Positions 34,211-42,416 of a stretch of 64,000 nucleotides of DNA are shown here, piece after piece. Within the stretch, counting starts at the first letter, position 1; the number at the start of each line of letters is the position of its first letter. The stretch covers positions 1-64,000 of the forward strand of contig NC_017543.1 in NCBI RefSeq assembly GCF_000237325.1, read 5' to 3'. The DNA is from Paenibacillus polymyxa M1. GTDB lineage: Bacteria > Bacillota > Bacilli > Paenibacillales > Paenibacillaceae. Made by a program: the position numbers and the translations under genes. The notes beneath the pieces were generated by a model that worked only from the letters and a program-made list of their open reading frames with translations, did no database searches and was not told the DNA's origin.

Positions 34211-34492
34211 TTATGACTTGAGAAAATGTATATAAATATCTCTAAAGCATTTTATAGCATAATTATGATCGTTATGTGGGAATAGCAATAGTTTTGATTG
34301 GGGGTCTGATTGAACATTGTGATGTAACTCTTTAGTCTGATACATACGATTGTACTGGTTAATGAGTTCGTCCAAAATCATAGATTGCTCAAGTACACAT
34401 GCATGTCCGAAGCCGACATACTGTTTGTAAAGATCATGCAATCGTTGTCTGGCACTTTCCATTTGTTTAGTTAAGGATTCATCTATGTTCAT
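34211..34492 (-). CDS. Spo0E-like aspartyl-phosphate phosphatase
   Basis: 93 aa. Residues about 12-50 (ARQRLHDLYKQYVGFGHACV, then SMILDELINQYNRMY) match the two-helix Spo0E family with its SxxLDxLI signature. Members dephosphorylate Spo0A-P and so delay sporulation. The C-terminal extension is normal for the family. It lies beside a peptide-signalling remnant, which also fits sporulation control. Confidence 0.75.
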   Translation of the reverse strand: MNIDESLTKQMESARQRLHDLYKQYVGFGHACVLEQSMILDELINQYNRMYQTKELHHNVQSDPQSKLLLFPHNDHNYAIKCFRDIYIHFLKS

Positions 34493-34581
34493 ATATTCAT
34501 TACCCCCTAGTTATTTTCATTTTAGGAGAAGATGAACAACTACATTGTGTACGTTTTTTAGCCAAAACTGTAATAAAAAAA

Positions 34582-34600
34582 GACCAGCCGAAGGCTGGTC
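34582..34600 (-). terminator. Terminator of the peptide gene
   Basis: GACCAGCC/GGCTGGTC stem with a 3-base loop, followed on the minus strand by a T7 run. Confidence 0.85.
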
Positions 34601-34617
34601 CATACCTATCAACTTTA

Positions 34618-34737
34618 TTAAGCTGATCCAACATGATCTTGCGGCTGGAATGTTCCAGATGACGGCTGCTGAACTGGTACTCCGAATACCAGTAAGAAAC
34701 TAGCTGTCACTATAATTAAAGCTATCTTTTTGATCAT
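34618..34737 (-). CDS. Phr-like secreted signalling peptide precursor (39 aa)
   Basis: ATG 34737 follows GGAGGTG. The product has a short basic start (IKK), a hydrophobic export segment (IALIIVTASFLLVFGV) and a polar tail ending QPQDHVGSA, the form of Phr/AimP/NprX-type pheromone precursors, in which the mature peptide is cut from the C-terminus. It directly follows a TPR-type regulator remnant, as pheromone genes follow their receptors, and has its own strong terminator. The mature sequence is a guess. Confidence 0.65.
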   Translation of the reverse strand: MIKKIALIIVTASFLLVFGVPVQQPSSGTFQPQDHVGSA

Positions 34738-34836
34738 TTCTTTGCCACACCTCCTCATACATGGATTGGAACTGAGCCTGTACACCAGGAGCCGCTTGTG
34801 TTTTAAAGTGTAGATATAGTCCAACACAATTGGCAA

Positions 34837-35655
34837 TTAGTAGTACAGTACATTATTAATTGTAACAGCTTTTTCCAATGCGTCTATTAAGCACTTAAAG
34901 CCATATGCATGTCTTTGTTTATTAAAGCTGTATTTGGCCATTTTGTACCAATACCGTGCCTGCTGTTGCAGTAAAAACGGCTCAATAGGAGTAGGATCTT
35001 GATATGACTCAATTTTAGACTCAAAGCGACGAAGGATATGGTCTACATCAATGTTGTATTTGTTGGCTGCCTCAATGATATTCAAAAGTTCATTAAATAC
35101 ATGCTTTTCACCAGATATATGTTCTACGTAATCCGATAGGACACTAACATCTCCAGTCATAAGCCTATTTACGTAAGTGTTTATTTTAGCCCAGCGCTGG
35201 AACAAATTAAGCCAATGAAGTGCATCTGGGTCTTGCTCCCTCACCCAACTTAGATCGGTATAGCCACGTATATGCTCTAAAGCCCGTTCGTGATCTCCAG
35301 TTGCATCACAAGCATGTGCGCACAGCAGTTCAGCGTAAGCTATGTATACAAAAAGGTTTCTTGTCTGATTTCATTTGTCGCTTGCCGTTATGAGCTAAGT
35401 TATATTGAATTTGCCCTAGCTTATACATTTGACATAAATATTTATTAGACCTTATCCCACACGCTCAATGATCTATACACGTTGGCTAACTCTTTTAAGG
35501 CATCCAGTTGGTGAAATTCATCTAAACGGTCAACAAAAGGTTCAAAACGGCAGCTGTTTGAAGATTTTGAGCCTCATCTTTTCCGATCCGAAGGCTGAAC
35601 AAACGATACTGACATATAGCAAGTCGTTCTGATGATATTAGTGAATTGAAATAAA
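34837..35655 (-). pseudogene. Broken peptide-binding TPR regulator (Rap/AimR/NprR-like)
   Basis: Helical repeat fragments occur in several frames: ERLAICQYRLFSLRIGKDEA, FVDRLDEFHQLDALKELANV, LCQMYKLGQIQYNLAHNGKR, and the longest open part (up to about 35330) with LFVYIAYAELLCAHACDATG, RALEHIRGYTDLSWVREQDP and so on to a stop at 34837. Together they form the tetratricopeptide-like C-terminal part of an RRNPP-type receptor; an N-terminal HTH was not found. At least three indels make it non-functional. Confidence 0.6.
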
Positions 35656-35752
35656 ATTTGGAGAATGGTTGTAAAATCTAAGGCTCATTTCTCTTTATAT
35701 AATGAGACGCCGGTGATCCACAAAAAAACTTAATTTAAAGGAGGTAATATTT

Positions 35753-35899
35753 ATGGCAATTGGTGACAAATTAACTTCGAGAGATCAGCTTTACGGACGT
35801 GACAGTGCCGATCTGTTGGCAAGAACACTTTACGGGGAAACTGAAAACGACTCTTCATCTCGTGTAGGTGTTGCTTATACACAACTTTATTGTCTGTAG
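35753..35899 (+). pseudogene. Truncated cell-wall hydrolase (SleB/CwlJ-like) gene
   Basis: AAAGGAGG precedes ATG 35753. The first 40 codons contain SADLLARTLYGETENDSSSR and VGVAY, which match the start of the SleB-type hydrolase domain (the Glu of YGE is catalytic in the family). The frame then runs straight into a type A transposon end (35877 on) and stops. The gene has been cut by the element. Confidence 0.65.
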
Positions 35900-35902
35900 A
35901 CA
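35877..35902 (-). repeat. Type A right-end motif
   Basis: An inverted type A motif (TACACAACTTTATTGTC) followed by TGTAGACA, the same tip as at 42065-42090. It interrupts the cell-wall hydrolase frame. Confidence 0.75.
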
Positions 35903-36098
35903 ATTAACCAGTGGTCTGTGTGGTGTCATAATTAATGAGAAAACAACAAGCTGAATACATGATTATTCAACGATCAATTTCATAATTAGTGAGAACTCAT
36001 TGACACGAAGTTATTCGGTTCACTCTAATTTTCAAATTTCATGAGAATATCCGAAACTCTTAAACTGCGCTTTATAAGTTGTGATACTTCTTCTTTGT

Positions 36099-36153
36099 CA
36101 ATTATGATAATTTTTCTCGTCCAACCTGAAAATTTTCTTACTAATTATATCAC
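36099..36153 (-). repeat. Degenerate type B array
   Basis: CAATTATGATAA, TTCTCGTCCAACCTGAA and TTCTTACTAATTATATCAC lie at the spacing of the arrays at 28960 and 42134, immediately before a type A left end at 36161, the same junction as at 29021/29024. Confidence 0.6.
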
Positions 36154-36160
36154 TCTTTTC

Positions 36161-36486
36161 GGACAATAAAGTTGTGTACCAGTAACCCTTGGTATATTAA
36201 CGTTTTTAGCTTATTATGTGGTTATATATACAATAAAGTTGTGTCCCAATATCCAATATTTGTGATGTGTATCTTTTTATTAAATTCTAAATATATGTAC
36301 ATTAAATCCTTATATATTCTGCTCCTATCTTTTACTTTTCTATATATTTCTTTACCATAATATCGCTCTCTATTTAAACCAAAGCAGCCGTCCTGATTTA
36401 ACAAAGCCTGATGACACTTGTTCATCAGGCTTTTGATTTTTACTAAAAATGATTCTCTTTAAAATTTAGTACACAACTTTATTGTA
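36161..36486. mobile_element. Type A mini-element (326 bp)
   Basis: Direct motifs at 36161 and 36229, a conserved interior, hairpin AAGCCTGATGA / TCATCAGGCTT at 36412-36435 and an inverted motif at 36469-36486. Same family as 29024-29438 and 28453-28624. Confidence 0.75.
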
Positions 36487-36605
36487 TGTACTCAAGCGTG
36501 ATAGCAAAGCTGTCACTAAGACAAAAAAGGTGCCTCTAAGCACCTATGTCTGCTCTAATACACAGACTCAGCAACGCCAAATGCAGCTAAACTCTGCGCA
36601 GTATG

Positions 36606-36731
36606 TTTTACTGCCGTCGGCATCACTTGACCGACGAGAGCGGAGCCTGGAACGTAATCCAGACTGATCTTTCTATTAAGGATAATCTATATGATGCGAT
36701 TTATGAAATCCAGCTTTTGGTTAAGGCATGA
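36606..36731 (+). pseudogene. 3' remnant of an unidentified gene
   Basis: The frame reads HHLTDESGAWNVIQTDLSIK and DNLYDAIYEIQLLVKA to a stop at 36729, with no start. The residues look like the end of a real protein, cut at its 5' side near the mini-element. A short hairpin (AGGTGC/GCACCT) is at 36528-36545. Confidence 0.35.
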
Positions 36732-36798
36732 CACTACCGTTAAGCATTCCAGCCTAAACCAGAACACATTTTCGGCTCCTGCCCGCATAAGTATAAGT

Positions 36799-38433
36799 TC
36801 AATCGTTATTTTGAAATTGCCGTATAATATGGTCAGCTGTTCGGATCGATAGAGCGATGGTAGTTAACGTCGGATTAGCCGCAGACATGGAAGGCAGCAT
36901 GCTGTTGTCTGCAATAAACAATCCCGAAACACCAAAAATTTCACCATAAGGGTTGGCCGCTGCGGTAGAAGAATCTTGACCAATACGGCATGTTCCGACG
37001 TAGTGCCGCTCCCTTCCTGGTACATGTCTGCATACTTCAGAGGTTAAGGATACCCCAGTGGCATTAACAACATTCTTTACCCCTGCAATAGTTTGACGAA
37101 TAACTCGTTGATCAGTTTCACTATAGGAAAAATGCACCCGAATCTTTGGAACACCATATTCATCTTTCCTATCAGGATCTAGAGTCAAATAATTATCAAA
37201 ATGAGATTCGAGTTTGCAATAGGCATGAAAATTGATCGGAATCTCCTTCAATACAGGCTGCATATCATACTTATACAAATAATATTTGTCATTTCTCCTA
37301 ATATCAACTTGAAATGGAGTGCCTTCTTCCTCAGGAACTACTATACTAAGTGCCCCCAGTACCTCAGGAAAAACTCCCCGACCCACTGTTCCTTGTGCAA
37401 TCACAGCCCCGTGATCAGTAAGGTAATGGCCAATCGACCTTCCTGTTACACCTGAATGAAGCAAAATACGCGGGGTTTCCAATGTACTTGCCGATAAGAC
37501 TACTTTTTTGGCTCTGATACGGTGTGACTTTTTGTCCTGTGAAACGACTTCAATCCCGACAATGCGTCCATGGTCGGTAAGCACCTTCACTGCACGGGTA
37601 TTTACTGACAGATCAACGGGTCTACGATTCATGGCATATGCGAAAAATATTATCGAGCTAAAAAATACGTTGGAGTTTGTCACACCATATTGCGTTGGCT
37701 CTAAATTTAAGGACATAGGTCTGTGCGTTGCCTTATAATAACCATGTTGACGAAGCCTTCCCAACATAATTTCCGAAATAGGAGATCCTTTGGATATATT
37801 CGTGTTCACATTCATGATTGCTTCTGCTGCTGAATAGTAATAATTCATCTCTTGCAAAGAAATAGGCCAACGTAATAATTCTGAATTTGCCATTCGTGGA
37901 GTTAGATTTGACCAAAATAATGTTGCACCACCAAAAACAATTTTACTCATTGCTCCCGGAAGTTCCGGAAGCTCTTCGCCATAAAAACCGAACTTATTGG
38001 TGACTAGCGAAGAGTTCTGCTGATAGTTAATTGTAGGCAGATTCATGGCATGTGTAGGCAGAAAAAGATCTCCTGCCTCAACAACGCCAATCTTTTTCCC
38101 GTTGTTTCCCCATTGATCTGCTAGCCTCCAAAGTACCGCGCCTCCTCCCGCACCACTTCCTACAATCAACACATCGTATTCAATCTCTATCATTTTTTCC
38201 AAGGGGGTAATTTGAATCCACTGATTCAACTCAGGATTTACAATCGGCAAGGAACAATAGGAAGCATCCAATGGTTCGTCAGAAGACGTATTCTTTGGAC
38301 CGCATTCCATGAACTGCTGGGATCGTTCTGCAGTTCCAAGAATATTCAAATTACCTAAGCTTACTTTTGCACTCTCCAAAGAACGAGGACTGCCGTTTTG
38401 TTCTCTGTTCATACCACGGTTCAGGAACTCCAT
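36799..38433 (-). CDS. GMC-family FAD-dependent oxidoreductase
   Basis: About 544 aa. YDVLIVGSGAGGGAVLWRLA (near residue 90) is the FAD dinucleotide-binding motif, KVVLSASTLETPRILLHSGV matches the GMC signature 2 region, and the C-terminus has GLFIADNSMLPSMSAANPTL followed by TTIALS, the conserved NPT region with the substrate-side His/Asn. Family members oxidise alcohols, sugars or choline. Substrate unknown. ATG 38433 is preferred with GGGAGG upstream; a frame to 38478 has no such site. It is transcribed away from the LOG and EEP genes. Confidence 0.85.
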   Translation of the reverse strand: MEFLNRGMNREQNGSPRSLESAKVSLGNLNILGTAERSQQFMECGPKNTSSDEPLDASYCSLPIVNPELNQWIQITPLEKMIEIEYDVLIVGSGAGGGAVLWRLADQWGNNGKKIGVVEAGDLFLPTHAMNLPTINYQQNSSLVTNKFGFYGEELPELPGAMSKIVFGGATLFWSNLTPRMANSELLRWPISLQEMNYYYSAAEAIMNVNTNISKGSPISEIMLGRLRQHGYYKATHRPMSLNLEPTQYGVTNSNVFFSSIIFFAYAMNRRPVDLSVNTRAVKVLTDHGRIVGIEVVSQDKKSHRIRAKKVVLSASTLETPRILLHSGVTGRSIGHYLTDHGAVIAQGTVGRGVFPEVLGALSIVVPEEEGTPFQVDIRRNDKYYLYKYDMQPVLKEIPINFHAYCKLESHFDNYLTLDPDRKDEYGVPKIRVHFSYSETDQRVIRQTIAGVKNVVNATGVSLTSEVCRHVPGRERHYVGTCRIGQDSSTAAANPYGEIFGVSGLFIADNSMLPSMSAANPTLTTIALSIRTADHIIRQFQNND

Positions 38434-38915
38434 TGTTCCAACACACCTCCCGAGAAATTCATGGCGCCTGTTAAGCAATATTATTTTGCGTTATGTATAT
38501 TCAATGACAGGGTAATCAAATTCGGATTCATTGGACCTATTCAAAATTATCCACTTGAAGTGGTATTCTTTTACACTTCCAATTGTACTGTACATTTTGG
38601 TAATTTATAACTTTTTTTCGCAGTCAATCCGCATCTTGACCCTTCCTTTTCCGCTAATTGGCCTACCCGCATACCGATTCGTAGTGACAATAAATTTCAA
38701 ATGAATTATTGCAAATACATTCGGTTAGAATACTTGTGGAAACAACCAATTCGATCCTGTCGAATTGAGAACCCTTCAAAGTTAAGATTCTGCAAATACC
38801 GCGATAACCGGTACTTTAGCGGTAGACCGCGGCATTCCACTGAGATGATGGGTGACTTTTCCGTACCATTGCAGTAGAAAAACGACGTGAAAATAACAGT
38901 TATTGGGAGCGAACA
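38434..38915. other. Divergent intergenic region between the GMC and LOG genes
   Basis: About 480 bp with no gene. It must carry promoters for both directions. No operator or riboswitch was recognised. Confidence 0.4.
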
Positions 38916-40037
38916 ATGAATAAAACAGCTGAAGTGATCATGCATCCCCCATTTAACCCAATACACAGTGGGCTATATAACCCGGATGAATTATATAAGA
39001 ACTTTGATCCCCATAACACGCTCAGCGTGTCAGTGACCCCGGATTTTCAAAACCTTATATATTTCCATCAAAAAGGACTCACCGCCGTCTCGGACCCTTA
39101 CGCCGCTATGATGGAAGCCTTGCATGACGCTTCAGTCGGGCTTGGACTGAGGTCATTTTTGGCCAACGAGATGCGATCCGGGAGACGTCCTGTTTCCATT
39201 ATGGGGGGGCACAAGGAGCCGCGCGGCAGCGAGACATACTGCAAGGTTGCACACATTGCCCAGAAGCTTTCTGAATCCGGCTTTATCGTCGTTAGCGGCG
39301 GCGGACCTGGTTGTATGGAAGCAACGCATCTGGGGGCGCTTTATGCCGGACGCTCCGCAGATCAGCTTACTTCCGCCATCAAAAGATTGCATGAAGCATA
39401 TGCCGATTTTCCGGTAGACATGCAGTACATCCTCGAACACAAAGAAAATATGTGGACTATCAATGAAGATCTAATGAGCAAACTCCACGCATGGATGCTC
39501 CCTGCTTGGGAGATTGCCCAGGAGCTTAAGAACCAACTCACCCCCATCAATAACAGTTTGGCTGTACCAACCTGGCATTATGGACACGAACCGTTCACAC
39601 CGCTTGCAACCCACGTAGCAAAGTACTTTCTCAACAGTACACGGGAAGACGTCCTTCTATCATTGGCATCTTGCGGTATTGTTTTTTCCGAGGGGAGGGC
39701 GGGTACGATTCAAGAGGTGTTCCAGGATGCTGCGCAAATTTTTTACCGCGGCAAGAAAGACAACCTCCCCAACCCGATTACATCAATGTTATTTCTGGGT
39801 CGTAATTTCTGGGAGGTCCCTGAAGTCCCCGATGGAAAAGTACACGTTCCCGTGATGGACTTGCTCAAACAGCTCTTCGTTGTTTCAAAAAACATGACCG
39901 ATGAGCAATTCAAACGCTATATCCGTCTTGTTGATGATGCTGATGAAGTGGTGAAGATCATTATTGAAAATGCGCCGTCCGCTGACCAGGTTGTGCATAA
40001 GCTCTCCAGGTTTGGCATCAAAGATATCAACCTGTAG
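38916..40037 (+). CDS. LOG-family Rossmann nucleotide-binding protein
   Basis: 373 aa, longer than the usual 190-aa LOG phosphoribohydrolase. RRPVSIMGGHKEPRG and GFIVVSGGGPGCMEATHLGA (residues about 88-145) form the nucleotide-binding half; SEGRAGTIQEVFQDA (about 264-278) corresponds to the PGGxGTxxE active loop, with Glu retained but the first Gly-Gly replaced by Glu-Gly. LOG proteins cleave nucleoside monophosphates or bind nucleotides. The long extra segments suggest a distinct subfamily. The EEP gene follows after 42 bp, so the two are probably one operon. Confidence 0.78.
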   Translation: MNKTAEVIMHPPFNPIHSGLYNPDELYKNFDPHNTLSVSVTPDFQNLIYFHQKGLTAVSDPYAAMMEALHDASVGLGLRSFLANEMRSGRRPVSIMGGHKEPRGSETYCKVAHIAQKLSESGFIVVSGGGPGCMEATHLGALYAGRSADQLTSAIKRLHEAYADFPVDMQYILEHKENMWTINEDLMSKLHAWMLPAWEIAQELKNQLTPINNSLAVPTWHYGHEPFTPLATHVAKYFLNSTREDVLLSLASCGIVFSEGRAGTIQEVFQDAAQIFYRGKKDNLPNPITSMLFLGRNFWEVPEVPDGKVHVPVMDLLKQLFVVSKNMTDEQFKRYIRLVDDADEVVKIIIENAPSADQVVHKLSRFGIKDINL

Positions 40038-40079
40038 TTCATGGCTGATTAAATACCATAAGGATGAGGAGGAATCTGG

Positions 40080-41207
40080 TTGAGGCTAGCTTCTTACAAT
40101 GTCGAAAATCTCTTTGAACGGGCCAAGATACTAAATCAGACCGAATGGGGAATTGGAGCTGATCCGGATCATAGGCTCTTCTCCGGCCAAAAAGTATTGG
40201 AAGAGGTTGCAAAACTTAATGCGCTTGTAGCTCGGCAGATCTACAGTCCATCCGATAAAGTTGAGATTGCGCGCTTAATGGAGGCACTTGGACTCAAAGA
40301 AAGAGATGAGTCAGATTTTGTTATCCTGCGCAGGAATCGGGGAAAACTTGTCTCCAGAAAGTATGGTGCCTTAAAGGTCGTGGCGAACGGCCGCGATGAT
40401 TGGATTGGATGGTTTGAGTTAACGACGGAAGCGATAAACGAGCACGCTACGCAGAACACTGCGAGGGTAATCCGAAACATTGACGCCCAAATCATGGTGG
40501 TGGTAGAGGCTGAGAATAGGCCCTCACTTGTAATGTTTAACGAACAAATACTTTATCCCATTGCCAACTGGCTTTATGATCATGCGCTCTTGATCGATGG
40601 GAATGACAGCCGCGGTATCGATGTCGGACTTTTTACACGGGCACCGTATGCAGTGGATTTTATGCGAAGCCATGTTGATGATAGGGTGGATGGTAAGCTA
40701 GTGTTTAACCGTGATTGCGCAGAATACCACATTCCGCTGCCGGAAAATCGAAGCCTGGTCATTTTGGCTAACCATTTCAAAAGCAAAGCAAATGACGATA
40801 AAGCACTTAGAAAAAAGCAGGCGAAGCGGGTCCGCGAAATTTATGAGCATCTGCGTGCTTCAAATATAGATCTGATTGCCGTGATGGGGGATCTTAACGA
40901 TACTCCGGATAGTGACCCTCTTGCCCCACTTCTACGGGACGGTTCCGATCTTAAAGACGCCAGTGAGATCGAAGGTTTTGATTTTGCCGGCAGACCTGGC
41001 ACTTGGGGTGACGGTGACGCCAAGGACAAAATTGACTATATCCTGATGTCGCCTTCGCTATTCCGGCTCGCCCGGGGCGGAGGCATTTACCGTGAGGGCG
41101 TTTGGGGCGGGAAGGACGGAACTCTGTTTCCTCATCTTCCTGAAATTACGAACGCGGCGCAGGCTGCATCTGACCATGCCGCAATCTACGTAGATCTGGA
41201 CATTTAG
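40080..41207 (+). CDS. Endonuclease/exonuclease/phosphatase (EEP) family protein
   Basis: 375 aa, start TTG 40080 with GAGGAGGAAT upstream. The EEP signature residues are all visible: RLASYNVENLFERAK (Asn), VVVEAENRP (catalytic Glu), LANHFKSKANDD (His), MGDLNDTPDSDPL (Asp-x-Asn), and DKIDYILMS ... SDHAAIYVDL (Asp-His). The protein may cut DNA or RNA or hydrolyse a phosphodiester small molecule. Together with the LOG protein it suggests nucleotide metabolism of some kind. Intact and likely active. Confidence 0.85.
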   Translation: MRLASYNVENLFERAKILNQTEWGIGADPDHRLFSGQKVLEEVAKLNALVARQIYSPSDKVEIARLMEALGLKERDESDFVILRRNRGKLVSRKYGALKVVANGRDDWIGWFELTTEAINEHATQNTARVIRNIDAQIMVVVEAENRPSLVMFNEQILYPIANWLYDHALLIDGNDSRGIDVGLFTRAPYAVDFMRSHVDDRVDGKLVFNRDCAEYHIPLPENRSLVILANHFKSKANDDKALRKKQAKRVREIYEHLRASNIDLIAVMGDLNDTPDSDPLAPLLRDGSDLKDASEIEGFDFAGRPGTWGDGDAKDKIDYILMSPSLFRLARGGGIYREGVWGGKDGTLFPHLPEITNAAQAASDHAAIYVDLDI

Positions 41208-41214
41208 ATTAGCG

Positions 41215-41391
41215 TGAAATTGGCGCACCAGCAAATTTTCGGCCGGTTGTATGGGTTTCCCGTGACCTGTCGTTTTCCATTCTCACGCGGCACTGGAGCC
41301 CCTCACACTGCATGATCCGTTGGACTCGTTTATGATTCACGCGTTGTTCTTTTCGAAGGAGCGCCGTGATTTTCCGGTACCTTTCTACTGA
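41215..41391 (-). pseudogene. IS3-family transposase (OrfB) fragment
   Basis: The minus strand reads VERYRKITALLRKEQRVNHK and RVQRIMQCEGLQCRVRME, the conserved segment just before the catalytic domain of IS3/IS150 OrfB. No DDE part remains. Confidence 0.75.
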
Positions 41392-41577
41392 TAGCTAACT
41401 CGTGTTGCCAACTCAAAAACACCTCCAAGGTTATCTCCATATCTTGCGACATGGTTTCATTCTCTTGAAGGTGTTTTGATTTGTCTCACGTTTTGGGGTC
41501 AGTCCCCCCGTCTCATCAGGCTTTTTATTAAATACTTATTAAGAAGAGATATTCTTGTTATCCGTCATTAATAATTA

Positions 41578-41620
41578 GTACACAACTTTAATGTCTAGTA
41601 CATGAATTTATTGTCTGTAC
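41578..41620 (-). repeat. Two type A right-end motifs
   Basis: GTACACAACTTTAATGTC at 41578 and a degenerate copy at 41598 ending ATTGTCTGTAC. Preceding DNA (CATCAGGCTTTTTATTAAAT from 41516) is the hairpin half of the type A interior. Confidence 0.65.
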
Positions 41621-41660
41621 ACATATGTAAAATAATGTTATTGATAGAATTACCGTCCAG

Positions 41661-41894
41661 ATTAGAACTTCGACGCTTCACGGTGATGCCAATCCCCATT
41701 ACGGGACGGGAAAAGGAGCTACGATTTATCGGTTGGCGACCAATTTTCCATTTTCTAACACTCGGGATGCCGTACACGTCATCGACGGTTTGCTCCACCA
41801 TGAAACGGACTTGGCCATCAAGGTGCATTATACGGATACAGCCGGTTACACCGATCAAGTCTTTGGTTTAATGAATTTGCGCGGATTTCGCTAA
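41661..41894 (+). pseudogene. Tn3-family transposase fragment
   Basis: The frame encodes GDANPHYGTGKGATIYR, TRDAVHVIDGLLHHETDLAI and VHYTDTAGYTDQVFGLMNL, matching the conserved region around the second catalytic Asp of Tn3-type transposases, and ends at TAA right after RGFR. Only about 78 codons remain. Confidence 0.8.
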
Positions 41895-41929
41895 CAGGAA
41901 AGGATTCAAAAGCTTTTGACTTGTTATAT

Positions 41930-42090
41930 AACTTATGCTCGTTCTAATTAAGCCCAAGCAGTCCCTTCTTAATATAATAAAAAAGCCTGATGATACTTGC
42001 TCATCGGGCTTTTGTTAAATACTTACTAAGAAAGGATATGATTATTGTTTAATATTAATAATTAGTACAAAACTTTATTGTCTGTAGACA
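41930..42090. mobile_element. Type A mini-element, left end missing
   Basis: Interior hairpin AAAGCCTGATGA / TCATCGGGCTTT (41981-42014) and the inverted end motif GTACAAAACTTTATTGTC with tip TGTAGACA (42065-42090). Confidence 0.65.
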
Positions 42091-42133
42091 CCTTCGTAAA
42101 TTCTGACACCATACAACAACTCCATTAATGTAC

Positions 42134-42202
42134 TTCTCATTAATTATGAAATTTTTTTCTCATTTAATCTGAAAGTTTTCTCACTAATTATGACACCACA
42201 CA
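42134..42202 (-). repeat. Type B array forming the right end of the 6.3-kb interval
   Basis: TTCTCATTAATTATGAA (42134), TTCTCATTTAATCTGAA (42157) and TTCTCACTAATTATGACAC (42178) ending in CACACA at 42202. Spacing of 21-23 bp between sites, about two helical turns. Confidence 0.8.
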
Positions 42203-42235
42203 GTCAATTAATTTCCTACCTCATTTTACTCAAAT

Positions 42236-42272
42236 TCTAACTTCCGATACCGTTATATTATCGGAAGTTAGA
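42236..42272. repeat. Perfect 14-bp inverted repeat
   Basis: TCTAACTTCCGATA and TATCGGAAGTTAGA separated by 9 bp. Followed by AAAAAACG, so a terminator for minus-strand transcripts is possible; it could also be a recombinase or regulator site next to the element end. Confidence 0.8.
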
Positions 42273-42330
42273 AAAAACGCTCTTTTATACACCTAGTCCC
42301 CCTTTTCTTCTACTATTTTTCACACAAAAA

Positions 42331-42373
42331 ATATGCTATAGTTATCGTAATAATATATGTTAACATGCTAACA
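42331..42373 (+). promoter_or_regulatory. Extended -10 promoter and palindromic operator
   Basis: TGCTATAGT (42334-42342) is an extended -10 box. Sixteen bases downstream lies the near-palindrome TGTTAACATGCTAACA (42358-42373), with another half site TGTTAACA at 42397. This suggests repression of the coiled-coil protein gene at 42417, perhaps by its own product. Confidence 0.6.
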
Positions 42374-42416
42374 TCCTTGATATATAAGGGTTTCAATGTT
42401 AACAACAGGAGGTAAA

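Larger units (their letters stand above)
35917..42202. mobile_element. Candidate 6.3-kb composite element bounded by type B inverted ends
   Basis: TGTGTGGTGTCATAATTAAT at 35917 is inverted at the right end (TAATTATGACACCACACA, 42185-42202); over 25 bp only one base differs. Each end has further spaced sites (35978 and 42134, 42157). Both ends are flanked by GTC, a possible 3-bp target duplication. The interval contains the GMC, LOG and EEP genes plus two type A elements and IS3/Tn3 scraps. No transposase gene is present, so it would have to be mobilised in trans. An alternative right end for the left tip is the degenerate array at 36099-36153. Confidence 0.55.

Noticed and set aside
34003..34221. 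72-codon plus-strand frame
   Set aside because: No ribosome binding site, no homology-like pattern and inconsistent composition; it lies in a decayed intergenic area and is probably chance.
36482..36667. 61-codon plus-strand frame starting in a type A end
   Set aside because: The start lies inside the transposon tip and the remaining residues do not resemble a protein; the alternative frame ending at 36731 is more coding-like.
38309..38610. Two plus-strand frames in the GMC/LOG gap
   Set aside because: Mostly antisense to the GMC gene start, no ribosome binding site, and no recognisable motif.
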